DNA from: Planctomycetota bacterium
GTDB lineage: Bacteria > Planctomycetota > Planctomycetia > Pirellulales > Thermoguttaceae
Length of the DNA: 11,815 nucleotides
Assembly (NCBI GenBank): GCA_018897395.1
Contig: JAHIKV010000174.1
Coordinates: forward strand, 1-11,815
Direction: 5' to 3'
How positions within the stretch are numbered: the stretch's first letter is position 1; the number at the start of each line of letters is the position of its first letter. This document shows positions 1 to 6,157 of the stretch, one piece after another. The position numbers and the translations under genes were made by a program. The notes under the pieces were generated by a model that was not told the DNA's origin, made no database searches, and saw only the letters and a program-made list of their open reading frames with translations.

Positions 1-39
1 AGGAGGTCAACCGATGAACGGTCCGTGACCACCCGCTCT

Positions 40-155
40 CGTTCCCACGCTCCGCGTGGGAACGGACAAGCCGGGACGCTCCGCGTCCGTAGTAGGCTCC
101 GACCACCGACGCAGAGCGTCGGAAAACGTGGGTTCCCACGCAGAGCGTGGGAACC
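40..155. repeat. Cluster of four short palindromes (hairpins with 3-nt loops)
   Basis: Four perfect hairpins follow each other. 40-64 has an 11-bp stem (CGTTCCCACGC) and loop TCC. 74-88 has a 6-bp stem (GGACGC) and loop TCC. 106-122 has a 7-bp stem (CCGACGC) and loop AGA. 131-155 has an 11-bp stem (GGTTCCCACGC) and loop AGA. The stems differ in sequence but stay fully paired, and all share an ACGC-NNN-GCGT core. The first and last stems are nearly the same. A decayed relative lies at 11478-11500. Dispersed palindromes of this kind are common between genes in planctomycetes. The rest of 1-283 holds no gene I can support. Confidence 0.85.
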
Positions 156-283
156 AGAAAAAAATGGGGCAAGAGGAGAGGAGAGACACCGCCACGCCGG
201 GATTTATTTCGGCAGCAAGTCGCTGTCGGCCCGGCTGCGGTGAAAGTGTGGAAAGTTTTTTTAGAAAGCAGAAAAGGTGTATC

Positions 284-1036
284 ATGAGTTTTCGCAAGAC
301 ACTGACTAGAGTTGTCGCGGTCGTCGCGGTTGTACTTACGGTGGGGGTGGCGCAAGCCGACACCATCTACGACTTCAGCGACTCCTTCAACACCACCTAC
401 GCCAGCAACTCCAGCCCTTACGGGGTGTGGAGCTACGTGACGTACGACACAAGCAACCCGGTCCCGTCCACCGCCACGTCGATGACTTACCAACATCAAG
501 ATCCCACCTACAATTACTTATTTGGTTGGGCCCTGGATTCGACCACGACTCCCGGCGTGATGTACAACGGTTCGTCCTCCGACATACTCCATGCTTCTGT
601 AATGTGGCTGGCGGAGACGCCGATACTTAGCGGCCCAAGGGGACCAGCCGTGCTTCGTTGGACCGCTCCGGGCGCGGGGACTGTCGATGTGTCTGCCACT
701 TTCGACGCGGTTACTGACGCATGGCATATCTACAGTTCCAGCTACCCAGGTCGACGACCCAACACCCAGGTCTTTCTGAATAACACCTTGGTGGATCCCA
801 TGACGGCGCTAACGTCTTACCGGGCTACGCATGCTTATGCGGGCATTCTAACCGTGGCGGCGGGCGACACTCTCGACTTCGTCGGCCGGGGCGCCACCGT
901 AACGGACGCCAGCACTGGCTCAATCGTGATCTACGGCACGATTGCGTTCACCCCGATTCCCGAGCCTTCCACGTTGGCGTTGTTGGCCACGGGGCTGGTG
1001 GGCCTGCTCTGCTACGCATGGAGGAAGCGGCGGTAG
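284..1036 (+). CDS. PEP-CTERM sorting domain protein, secreted, function unknown
   Basis: The product is 250 residues. Residues 1-25 form a Sec signal peptide: basic MSFRK start, hydrophobic core, and an A-Q-A site before DTIYDF. The C-terminus (about 225-250) is a classic PEP-CTERM signal: IPEPS, a hydrophobic span, then a basic WRKRR tail. Such tails are recognised by an exosortase, which is not in this window, and direct proteins to the cell surface or extracellular matrix. The middle (about 26-224) is rich in Thr, Ser, Tyr and Ala, and looks like a beta-sandwich domain; I do not recognise a family. The frame is open upstream to 56, but that part translates the palindrome cluster. ATG at 284 is preferred because AAGG lies 6 nt upstream and the signal peptide begins there. 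It stands alone, with a repeat-filled gap downstream. Confidence 0.9.
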   Translation: MSFRKTLTRVVAVVAVVLTVGVAQADTIYDFSDSFNTTYASNSSPYGVWSYVTYDTSNPVPSTATSMTYQHQDPTYNYLFGWALDSTTTPGVMYNGSSSDILHASVMWLAETPILSGPRGPAVLRWTAPGAGTVDVSATFDAVTDAWHIYSSSYPGRRPNTQVFLNNTLVDPMTALTSYRATHAYAGILTVAAGDTLDFVGRGATVTDASTGSIVIYGTIAFTPIPEPSTLALLATGLVGLLCYAWRKRR

Positions 1037-1069
1037 ATTTATGATTTAGGATATATGATTTCTGATTTG
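1036..1069. repeat. TGATTTN heptamer-like repeat
   Basis: TGATTT recurs at 1042, 1056 and 1063, with 7 or 14 nt between copies, right after the PEP-CTERM stop codon. CTGATTT is the reverse complement of the AAATCAG unit found at 1276-1308, so this looks like an inverted, more degraded copy of the same family. Confidence 0.5.
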
Positions 1070-1088
1070 ACCGGCGTTTTTCCGGCGC

Positions 1089-1112
1089 CGTCACGAAGCT
1101 TTTTTCGTGGCG
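1089..1112. other. Hairpin, possible terminator of the PEP-CTERM gene
   Basis: CGTCACGAA (1089-1097) pairs with TTCGTGGCG (1104-1112) over 9 bp with one G-U pair and a 6-nt loop. No T-run follows on the plus strand, so an intrinsic terminator role is only possible. Confidence 0.35.
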
Positions 1113-1163
1113 ACGCCCGGAATGCCGGCCATTTTCGGAAGCACAGGAAATCCCGCAAGGGTG

Positions 1164-1208
1164 CTAAGGCGCAAAGAGAAGGGATTCTTTGTTGCCTTTG
1201 CGCCTTGG
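1164..1208. repeat. Dispersed inverted repeat of the GCGCAAAG type
   Basis: CTAAGGCGCAAAG (1164-1176) and CTTTGCGCCTTGG (1196-1208) are complementary at 12 of 13 positions, with a 19-nt spacer. Translated on the minus strand this gives the AKAQRQQR-type string often mis-called as a small protein in planctomycete and cyanobacterial genomes. It is better read as noncoding repeat DNA. Confidence 0.6.
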
Positions 1209-1252
1209 CGTGAGATTTTCGGGGTTCGTTTGACCGACTTTTCCATTCAACC

Positions 1253-2248
1253 ATGAGGCGAATGATGGACCGAAGCAATCAGCAATCAGCAATCAGAAAT
1301 CAGAAATCCCGAGCGTTTACGCTCGTGGAACTTTTGGTGGTGATCACGATCATCGGAATATTGATCGCGTTGTTGTTGCCGGCGGTGCAGGCGGCGCGAG
1401 AAGCAGCGCGGAGGTTGCAGTGCTGCAACAACCTGAAACAAATCGGCATAGGCGCAAGCCACTTGCTGGAGAAGCACGGCCATTTCCCCACCGGCGGCAT
1501 CAGCACTGTTTCAAATTCAAGCGTGGGCGACCCCGACCTGGGCACGGGGCGCTCGCAGTCGGGCGGATGGGCGTACAACATCCTGCCCTACATGGAGCAA
1601 GAGGCGTTGTACGTGCTCGGCGCCGGCCTGCCGCTGCCGGCCAAGCGGAGCGCCATCGCGGTGCGTTTGCAGACGCCCCTGACGTTGATGAGTTGCCCCA
1701 CGCGCCGCCCGCCGATGCTCCACCCCAACTTTCTTAATCGCAGCTATGACGGGATATACGTCAGCAAGCTCGCCCATACAGATTATTGCGCCAATTCGGG
1801 AGACACCCCGTATGGAGGAATGGGCGGCTTTAAACCCCAGCCCCCCCAAACCGGCGTCTGTTATTACCAGAGCGAGGTCGCCGCCTACGACATCACCGAC
1901 GGCTTGAGCAACACCTATTTTGCCGGCGAGAAGAACCTCAGTCCCGACTGGTACTTCAACGGAATGTCGGGGGGCGACGACGACAGCCAATACTGCGGCG
2001 ACAACCTCGACACGCTTCGGGGGACATATTACGACCCGAGCGATCCCGCATCCGGCTGGTTTCTTCTGCGCATGGACACTCCGGGCCTCGACTATTGCTG
2101 GGCTTTCGGCAGCGCCCACGCCATCGGCTGCCACTTCGCCTTCTGCGACGGCTCGGTCCAGTTCATCAACTACTCGATTAACCCGGAGGTCCACCGTTGC
2201 CTGGGCAACCGCATGGACGGCCTGACGATCGACGCCAAGGCGTTCTAA
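1253..2248 (+). CDS. DUF1559 protein with type IV pilin-like N-terminal segment
   Basis: The product is 331 residues. Residues 21-45 are a prepilin-type N-terminus: AFTLVELLVVITIIGILIAL with Glu at +5 (E26), then LLPAVQAAREAARR and NNLKQIG, the hallmark start of planctomycete DUF1559 proteins. The C-terminus has the usual FxFxDGSVxFI element (FCDGSVQFI, about 297-305). Such proteins probably form pseudopilus-like or cell-surface structures; the exact role is unknown. The residue before the cleavage point is Ala21, not the canonical Gly. The 20-residue leader is largely encoded by a CAATCAG-type heptamer array. ATG 1253 is the first start, and ATG 1262 and 1265 are in frame too; none has a clear ribosome-binding site, so the exact start is uncertain. 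Confidence 0.9.
   Translation: MRRMMDRSNQQSAIRNQKSRAFTLVELLVVITIIGILIALLLPAVQAAREAARRLQCCNNLKQIGIGASHLLEKHGHFPTGGISTVSNSSVGDPDLGTGRSQSGGWAYNILPYMEQEALYVLGAGLPLPAKRSAIAVRLQTPLTLMSCPTRRPPMLHPNFLNRSYDGIYVSKLAHTDYCANSGDTPYGGMGGFKPQPPQTGVCYYQSEVAAYDITDGLSNTYFAGEKNLSPDWYFNGMSGGDDDSQYCGDNLDTLRGTYYDPSDPASGWFLLRMDTPGLDYCWAFGSAHAIGCHFAFCDGSVQFINYSINPEVHRCLGNRMDGLTIDAKAF
1276..1308. repeat. CAATCAG heptamer array inside the start of the DUF1559 gene
   Basis: CAATCAG occurs three times in tandem from 1276, followed by AAATCAG (1297-1303) and a partial unit. It encodes the NQQSAIRNQK part of the pilin-like leader. Since 7 is not a multiple of 3, each unit is read in a different frame. Confidence 0.8.
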
Positions 2249-2269
2249 CAATCCCGACACACCTTGACT

Positions 2270-2401
2270 ATGAGGGCCGACGCGACCGGCGAGACGACAC
2301 GACGCGAGTTCGCGGTTTCCCGGTTGATGGTGGGACTCGTGACTCGTCTCGCCCTATTGTATCCCATCTTAATATCCAAGAAAGGAAAAGCGTCGCCATG
2401 A
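2270..2401 (+). other. 43-codon frame with twin-arginine-like motif, overlapping the next start
   Basis: From ATG 2270 the frame reads MRADATGETTRREF and continues through a weakly hydrophobic stretch (LMVGLVTRLALLYPILI) to a TGA that overlaps the ATG of the GH29-like gene as ATGA. TTRREF matches the start of the Tat signal of the protein at 3500, because 22 nt of DNA are identical (2289-2310 and 3507-3528). No ribosome-binding site precedes ATG 2270. It could be a leader peptide coupled to the next gene, or a remnant of a duplicated Tat-signal gene start. I favour the remnant. Confidence 0.35.
2289..2310 (+). repeat. 22-nt exact direct repeat, copy 1
   Basis: This segment (begins GCGAGACGACAC, ends GACGCGAGTT) is identical to 3507-3528, where it encodes the Tat motif of the next-but-one gene. 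The two copies are 1,218 bp apart in direct orientation and flank the GH29-like gene. Confidence 0.85.
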
Positions 2402-3456
2402 ACGTTAGTTGTCCCAGTTTCGGGCCGGCCGCCGCGCGGCTTGGTTTGATCGTGTGTCTCGCTTGGGCGTCGGTCTGCCAAGCAACGCCCCATAACGCGA
2501 ACACCGATTGGTTCCAAGCCGCGAAATACGGCGTGCTCATGCACTTGTTGCCGACGGACGGCAAGGAACTGGCCCTCGTCCAAGCCTTCGACGTGGAGTC
2601 GCTGGCGAAGCAGTTGGAGTCGATGGGGGCAAAATACTTCGTCATCACGCTGGGGCAAAACTCCGGCTATTACATTGCGCCGAACGCCGCCTACGACCGC
2701 CGCGTCGGCCTCGCGCCGGGCGAGCGGTGCTCGACGCGCGACTTGCCGCTGGACCTCTATCGCGCGCTCCAGCCTCGCGGCATCCGCTTGATGCTCTATC
2801 TGCCCTGCCAAACACCGCTCGAGGCCCGCGTCCAACGGGCGTTCGGGCTGCCGCAGGGCAAGGGGAACCAGACCATCGACCCCGCCTTCGCCGCCAAGTG
2901 GAGCGAGGTGATTCAAGAATGGTCGGATCGGTACGGCGACAAGGTGGCCGGCTGGTGGTTCGACGGCGGCTATAGCGGTTTCGCGGGCTGCGATTACGAT
3001 GCGCACGTGGGGTTCACGGGCGCGATCGCCGCCCAATACGCGGCGGCGGCCAAACACGGCAATCCAAAGGCCATCGTCGCCTTCAACCCCGGGGTCATAG
3101 CGGTTCGTGGCGTCGAGCAGCCGGTCCATTACGTCGAGGCCGACGATTACACGGCGGGCGAGTTGAACCATCCGCTGGCGGCGATTCCCGCCGGACGTTG
3201 GCTGGGCGGCTCCCAGTGGCACGCGCTGGCCTTTATCGGTTCCAGTTGGGCCAAACGCGACACGCGATACACCGATACCCAGTGGAGCGAATGGGTGCGC
3301 GCGGTGGCCGACAAGGGAGGCGTCGTCACCCTGGACATGGGACCGAACTGGGATCCCAAGGCGGGACCGATCGGCTCCTTCGCCGAGGCACAGGTGCGCC
3401 AAGTCCAAGCGATCAAGTCCGCGGTCCGGGGGAACATAGAGCCTTTGGCCCAATGA
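2398..3456 (+). CDS. GH29-like (alpha-L-fucosidase superfamily) secreted protein
   Basis: The product is 352 residues. Residues 1-29 are a Sec signal peptide ending VCQA. The remainder follows the GH29 barrel plan: DWFQAAKYGVLMH (37-49) matches the family's WFkdaKFGiFiHW, with H49 in place of the sugar-binding His; GWWFDGGY (185-192) matches the WFDG strand carrying the nucleophile, here D189; GGVVTLDMGPNWDPKAGPI near the C-terminus matches the family's GNLLLNigP..dG. The usual KHHDGF is replaced by LGQNSGYY, so the conserved His pair is absent and the substrate may not be fucose. No C-terminal carbohydrate-binding domain is present. The start at 2398 is chosen for the signal peptide and AAAGGAAAAG just upstream. 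It probably forms an operon with the gene at 3500. Confidence 0.7.
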   Translation: MNVSCPSFGPAAARLGLIVCLAWASVCQATPHNANTDWFQAAKYGVLMHLLPTDGKELALVQAFDVESLAKQLESMGAKYFVITLGQNSGYYIAPNAAYDRRVGLAPGERCSTRDLPLDLYRALQPRGIRLMLYLPCQTPLEARVQRAFGLPQGKGNQTIDPAFAAKWSEVIQEWSDRYGDKVAGWWFDGGYSGFAGCDYDAHVGFTGAIAAQYAAAAKHGNPKAIVAFNPGVIAVRGVEQPVHYVEADDYTAGELNHPLAAIPAGRWLGGSQWHALAFIGSSWAKRDTRYTDTQWSEWVRAVADKGGVVTLDMGPNWDPKAGPIGSFAEAQVRQVQAIKSAVRGNIEPLAQ

Positions 3457-3499
3457 TTTCGTCCGTTTGTGTTTTCGTAGTAAAGAAAGGAAAAACAAC

Positions 3500-6115
3500 G
3501 TGAATAGCGAGACGACACGACGCGAGTTTCTGGCGACGACGGCGGGCGCGGGCCTGGGACTGGCGATGGGACCGTACTTCAATCTCAAAGCGGTCCTGGC
3601 GGAGGAAATCGCCAACGGGCGGCTGCTGCACCGGATCGACTGCACGCAGGAATTGCCGCCGGAGAAGTATTTTGCCAACGGGGACGTGAAGGTCGTCGAG
3701 GGTCCGGCGGGACGCTATCGCGAGGCGCAGGGCGTGCCCCTCTCGCGGTTCGGATACCGCTTCCCAATCGAACACGTCGGCCGGCCGCACGTCGCGGTGA
3801 TCCGCTACCCGGACGACAAACAGCGGTTCATGTGCATCATGGACGGCACGTGCTATGACCTGACGACCGGCGTGTTCACCGGGTGGGCCCAGCCGCTCAG
3901 CGGGGCCATGCTGGAGCTGCGGCAGGTTTTTTGGCCCCGCTGGCAGGATTGCAGCATCGTGCTGACCACCTGGAGCGAGGGCGAGCCGGCTGCGGCGGCC
4001 AGCATCGAAATCCACGAACTCGCCGATCTGCCGCCGCTCAGTGTACCCGGCGATCCCGGCGACGGCAGCCGCCGCGAGTTGGGGATACAATACGAAGACC
4101 CCTGCGGGATCGGCGGGGCGGAAGGAGCGATGAATCACCGGGAATGGATCGATCGCGTGGTGCAGTACGCTCGCCACAGCGGGCAGAATCTGCTGGTCTA
4201 TCCGCTGGCGTGGTATGCCGGTCCGCAGTTCCCATCGCAGCGGGAGCCTTCAGACGGATTAAACATAGTGGTTGCCCGCGACCGCAAGCAGTACAGCGTG
4301 TGGACGACACACCCCGCCGACTGGTACGCAACGCTGTTGGAGCGGTTCGGCAAGGAAGGGCTGCAATTTCAGGGGTCGCTGACGCTCATGCGGCTGGGCA
4401 ACCTCCTGAAGAACATGGACATCGACCTGGAGGCGATCCGCGGCGGCGCCGACACCTACAACAACATGCTCTGGAACAACCGCGTGCAGTCGAGCACGAA
4501 CGACTGGACGCCCTTCTACAACGCGCTGAACTTCAAGCGCTTGACCGAAGAGAACAAGGACAAGAAGCCGTTGGAGCCGTGGGGCACCTTGTCGCGGAAC
4601 GTCTACGGCGAAGTGGCCAATCCGGGCGGTGGCGGGCCGATGGGCGGGCCGATGTTCAACCCCCTGCACCCGACCGTGCAGGAGGCGATCCTGGGGTTCG
4701 TCGAGGAAATCGGCCGGCGATACGGCAAGTATCCGGCGTTCCAGGGAATCTCCTTCAACATGTTCGCCTCCGCCATGCCCTGGTTCGGTTCGATCCGTTT
4801 CGGATACGACGACTATTCCGTGGCGCTGTTCGAGAAGGAAACGGGGACCGCCGTGCCGGTGGACGCGAAGGCGCCGGACCGCTTCTCGCAACGGTACGAA
4901 TTCCTCACCAAGAACCATCGAGCAGACTGGGTGGCATGGCGGTGCCGAAAAATCCGCGAGCTGTTCGGACGAATTCACCAAGCCCTGGCCGCCGCGCGGC
5001 CGGACCTCCGCGTGACCGTCACGCTGTGGGACGAAACCGTGGTTCCGCACCTGAAGCCGGCGGGCTACCCCTCGTCGTTGTTGCGGGTCTATCGGGAGGC
5101 GGGCATCGACGTCGATCTGTACCGAAACGAGCCGGGGCTGGAGGTGGACCGCGGAATAGGCAACTCACGCGACCGCGGCGGCGGGGAGAGCCTTACCAAG
5201 GGCGTCAACGCCCCGCTGGAAGCCTCGACCACGTTTCGCGACTTCGACTTCCTCGATCAAGAGTTCTTCGATGCCTTCCGGCAGCACGACCGGCCGGGGG
5301 CGTTCATCTTCAACTGCTGGGTGGAGGCATGGGGCCGCCACATCTGGTTCCGGCCCGAGGACGGCGACCCGAACCTGCCGGCGCTGGCCGTCATGGACGG
5401 CAAACCGGCCGAGGGAATCTTCCGCATCAATTCGGAGTATCCCAAGGACGGCTTCTGGTGGGACAGCCAGTTGCGGATCACGCCGTCATTTCCGGCCGGG
5501 GTGCATTTTCTGGAGCCGTACGCCCACGCCCTGGCCGAGTTCGACGCCTGCCGCATCACTCGCGGCGGACTGTTTCTCGACAAGGCCCACGGCGAGGAGC
5601 TTCGGCAATTTGCGCGGGCGTATCGGGCGCTGCCCAGGCTGAAGTTCGCCGCGGTCGGGGCGAGCACGGACCCCGTGGTCCTGCGCGCTTTGGCGTATGA
5701 CGGCCGGCGATACTTCTACGCCGTCAACCGGGATTACTATCCGGTGAAGGTCGATGTCGCCTTCAGCGCCCGGCCAAAGGGCGCGGAAGACCTGGCGACC
5801 GGCGAGAGGCTGGACTTGCCCCAGCGGTGGTCGGTGGTGTTGGGACCGTATGAGCTGCGGAGCTTGGCGGTCGCACCAGAGACGGAAATCGTCGGGTTCA
5901 AGGCTACGCCGCCCGAGGACGTGGTTCGGGGCCTGCGGGCGGAGACCGAACAGGCCCTAGCGGCGTTCGGCAAGGTTCGGGCGGCGGGCAAGTCCCTGCC
6001 CGGCATGGACGAGTTGGAAAAACGGATTCGCGCGGCTTTGGCGGACGGGAAGCCGGCTTGGCTTCGCCGGGCGCTGGCCAGCTATATCGTGCGGAAGGCC
6101 AAGCGCAAGGACTGA
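3500..6115 (+). CDS. Tat-exported large protein, putative TIM-barrel glycoside hydrolase
   Basis: The start is GTG 3500, with AAGAAAGGAAAA just upstream, the same 12 nt that precede the GH29-like gene. The product is 871 residues. Residues 1-36 form a twin-arginine signal (TTRREFLAT, Ala/Gly-rich core, then VLAEE). The middle looks like a glycoside hydrolase barrel: MFNPLHPTVQEAILGFVEEI (385-404), YPAFQGISFN, then GYDDYSVALFEKETG, TLWDETV (508-514; D511, E512) and FNCWVEAWGRH (604-614; E609). These acidic residues at strand-end positions are possible catalytic residues, but I cannot assign a family. About 715-790 looks like a beta-sandwich, and the last ~80 residues are helical and charged, ending IVRKAKRKD. 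Context points to extracytoplasmic polysaccharide breakdown. I am sure it is a real gene, less sure of the enzyme class. Confidence 0.75.
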   Translation: MNSETTRREFLATTAGAGLGLAMGPYFNLKAVLAEEIANGRLLHRIDCTQELPPEKYFANGDVKVVEGPAGRYREAQGVPLSRFGYRFPIEHVGRPHVAVIRYPDDKQRFMCIMDGTCYDLTTGVFTGWAQPLSGAMLELRQVFWPRWQDCSIVLTTWSEGEPAAAASIEIHELADLPPLSVPGDPGDGSRRELGIQYEDPCGIGGAEGAMNHREWIDRVVQYARHSGQNLLVYPLAWYAGPQFPSQREPSDGLNIVVARDRKQYSVWTTHPADWYATLLERFGKEGLQFQGSLTLMRLGNLLKNMDIDLEAIRGGADTYNNMLWNNRVQSSTNDWTPFYNALNFKRLTEENKDKKPLEPWGTLSRNVYGEVANPGGGGPMGGPMFNPLHPTVQEAILGFVEEIGRRYGKYPAFQGISFNMFASAMPWFGSIRFGYDDYSVALFEKETGTAVPVDAKAPDRFSQRYEFLTKNHRADWVAWRCRKIRELFGRIHQALAAARPDLRVTVTLWDETVVPHLKPAGYPSSLLRVYREAGIDVDLYRNEPGLEVDRGIGNSRDRGGGESLTKGVNAPLEASTTFRDFDFLDQEFFDAFRQHDRPGAFIFNCWVEAWGRHIWFRPEDGDPNLPALAVMDGKPAEGIFRINSEYPKDGFWWDSQLRITPSFPAGVHFLEPYAHALAEFDACRITRGGLFLDKAHGEELRQFARAYRALPRLKFAAVGASTDPVVLRALAYDGRRYFYAVNRDYYPVKVDVAFSARPKGAEDLATGERLDLPQRWSVVLGPYELRSLAVAPETEIVGFKATPPEDVVRGLRAETEQALAAFGKVRAAGKSLPGMDELEKRIRAALADGKPAWLRRALASYIVRKAKRKD
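3507..3528 (+). repeat. 22-nt exact direct repeat, copy 2
   Basis: Identical to 2289-2310. Here it lies inside the gene and encodes the twin-arginine part of the Tat signal (ETTRREF). Confidence 0.85.
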
Positions 6116-6119
6116 CCCC

Positions 6120-6149
6120 TTGCTCACGTCGCGTCCCGCGGCATATCAT
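6120..6149 (+). promoter_or_regulatory. Candidate promoter of asnB
   Basis: TTGCTC (6120-6125), an 18-nt spacer and TATCAT (6144-6149). Transcription would start at about 6156-6157, so the message would have almost no leader before ATG 6158. The elements TCACGT and CCCGCGGCA in this region also occur before the nucleotidyltransferase gene, with TCACGT at the same distance from the -10. Confidence 0.45.
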
Positions 6150-6157
6150 GTCCCTTA

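Noticed and set aside
2..28. Possible tail of an upstream gene (reads GGQPMNGP then TGA), with AGGAGG at 1-6 before an ATG
   Set aside because: Only eight codons are visible, and the ATG frame stops after four codons; nothing can be decided.
56..283. N-terminal extension of the PEP-CTERM protein from ATG 56
   Set aside because: It translates the palindrome cluster and would place the signal peptide 76 residues inside the protein.
1039..1278. Small minus-strand protein of 79 codons
   Set aside because: Its sequence (AKAQRQQR type) is the translation of a dispersed inverted repeat.
2245..3678. A 477-codon minus-strand frame spanning the GH29-like gene and the start of the next
   Set aside because: It crosses two supported genes, is Arg/Val-rich without motifs, and fits a GC-rich shadow frame.
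3883..5700. A 605-codon plus-strand frame inside the Tat-exported protein gene
   Set aside because: Arg/Gly-rich shadow in another frame; the Tat signal and ribosome-binding site belong to the 3500 frame.
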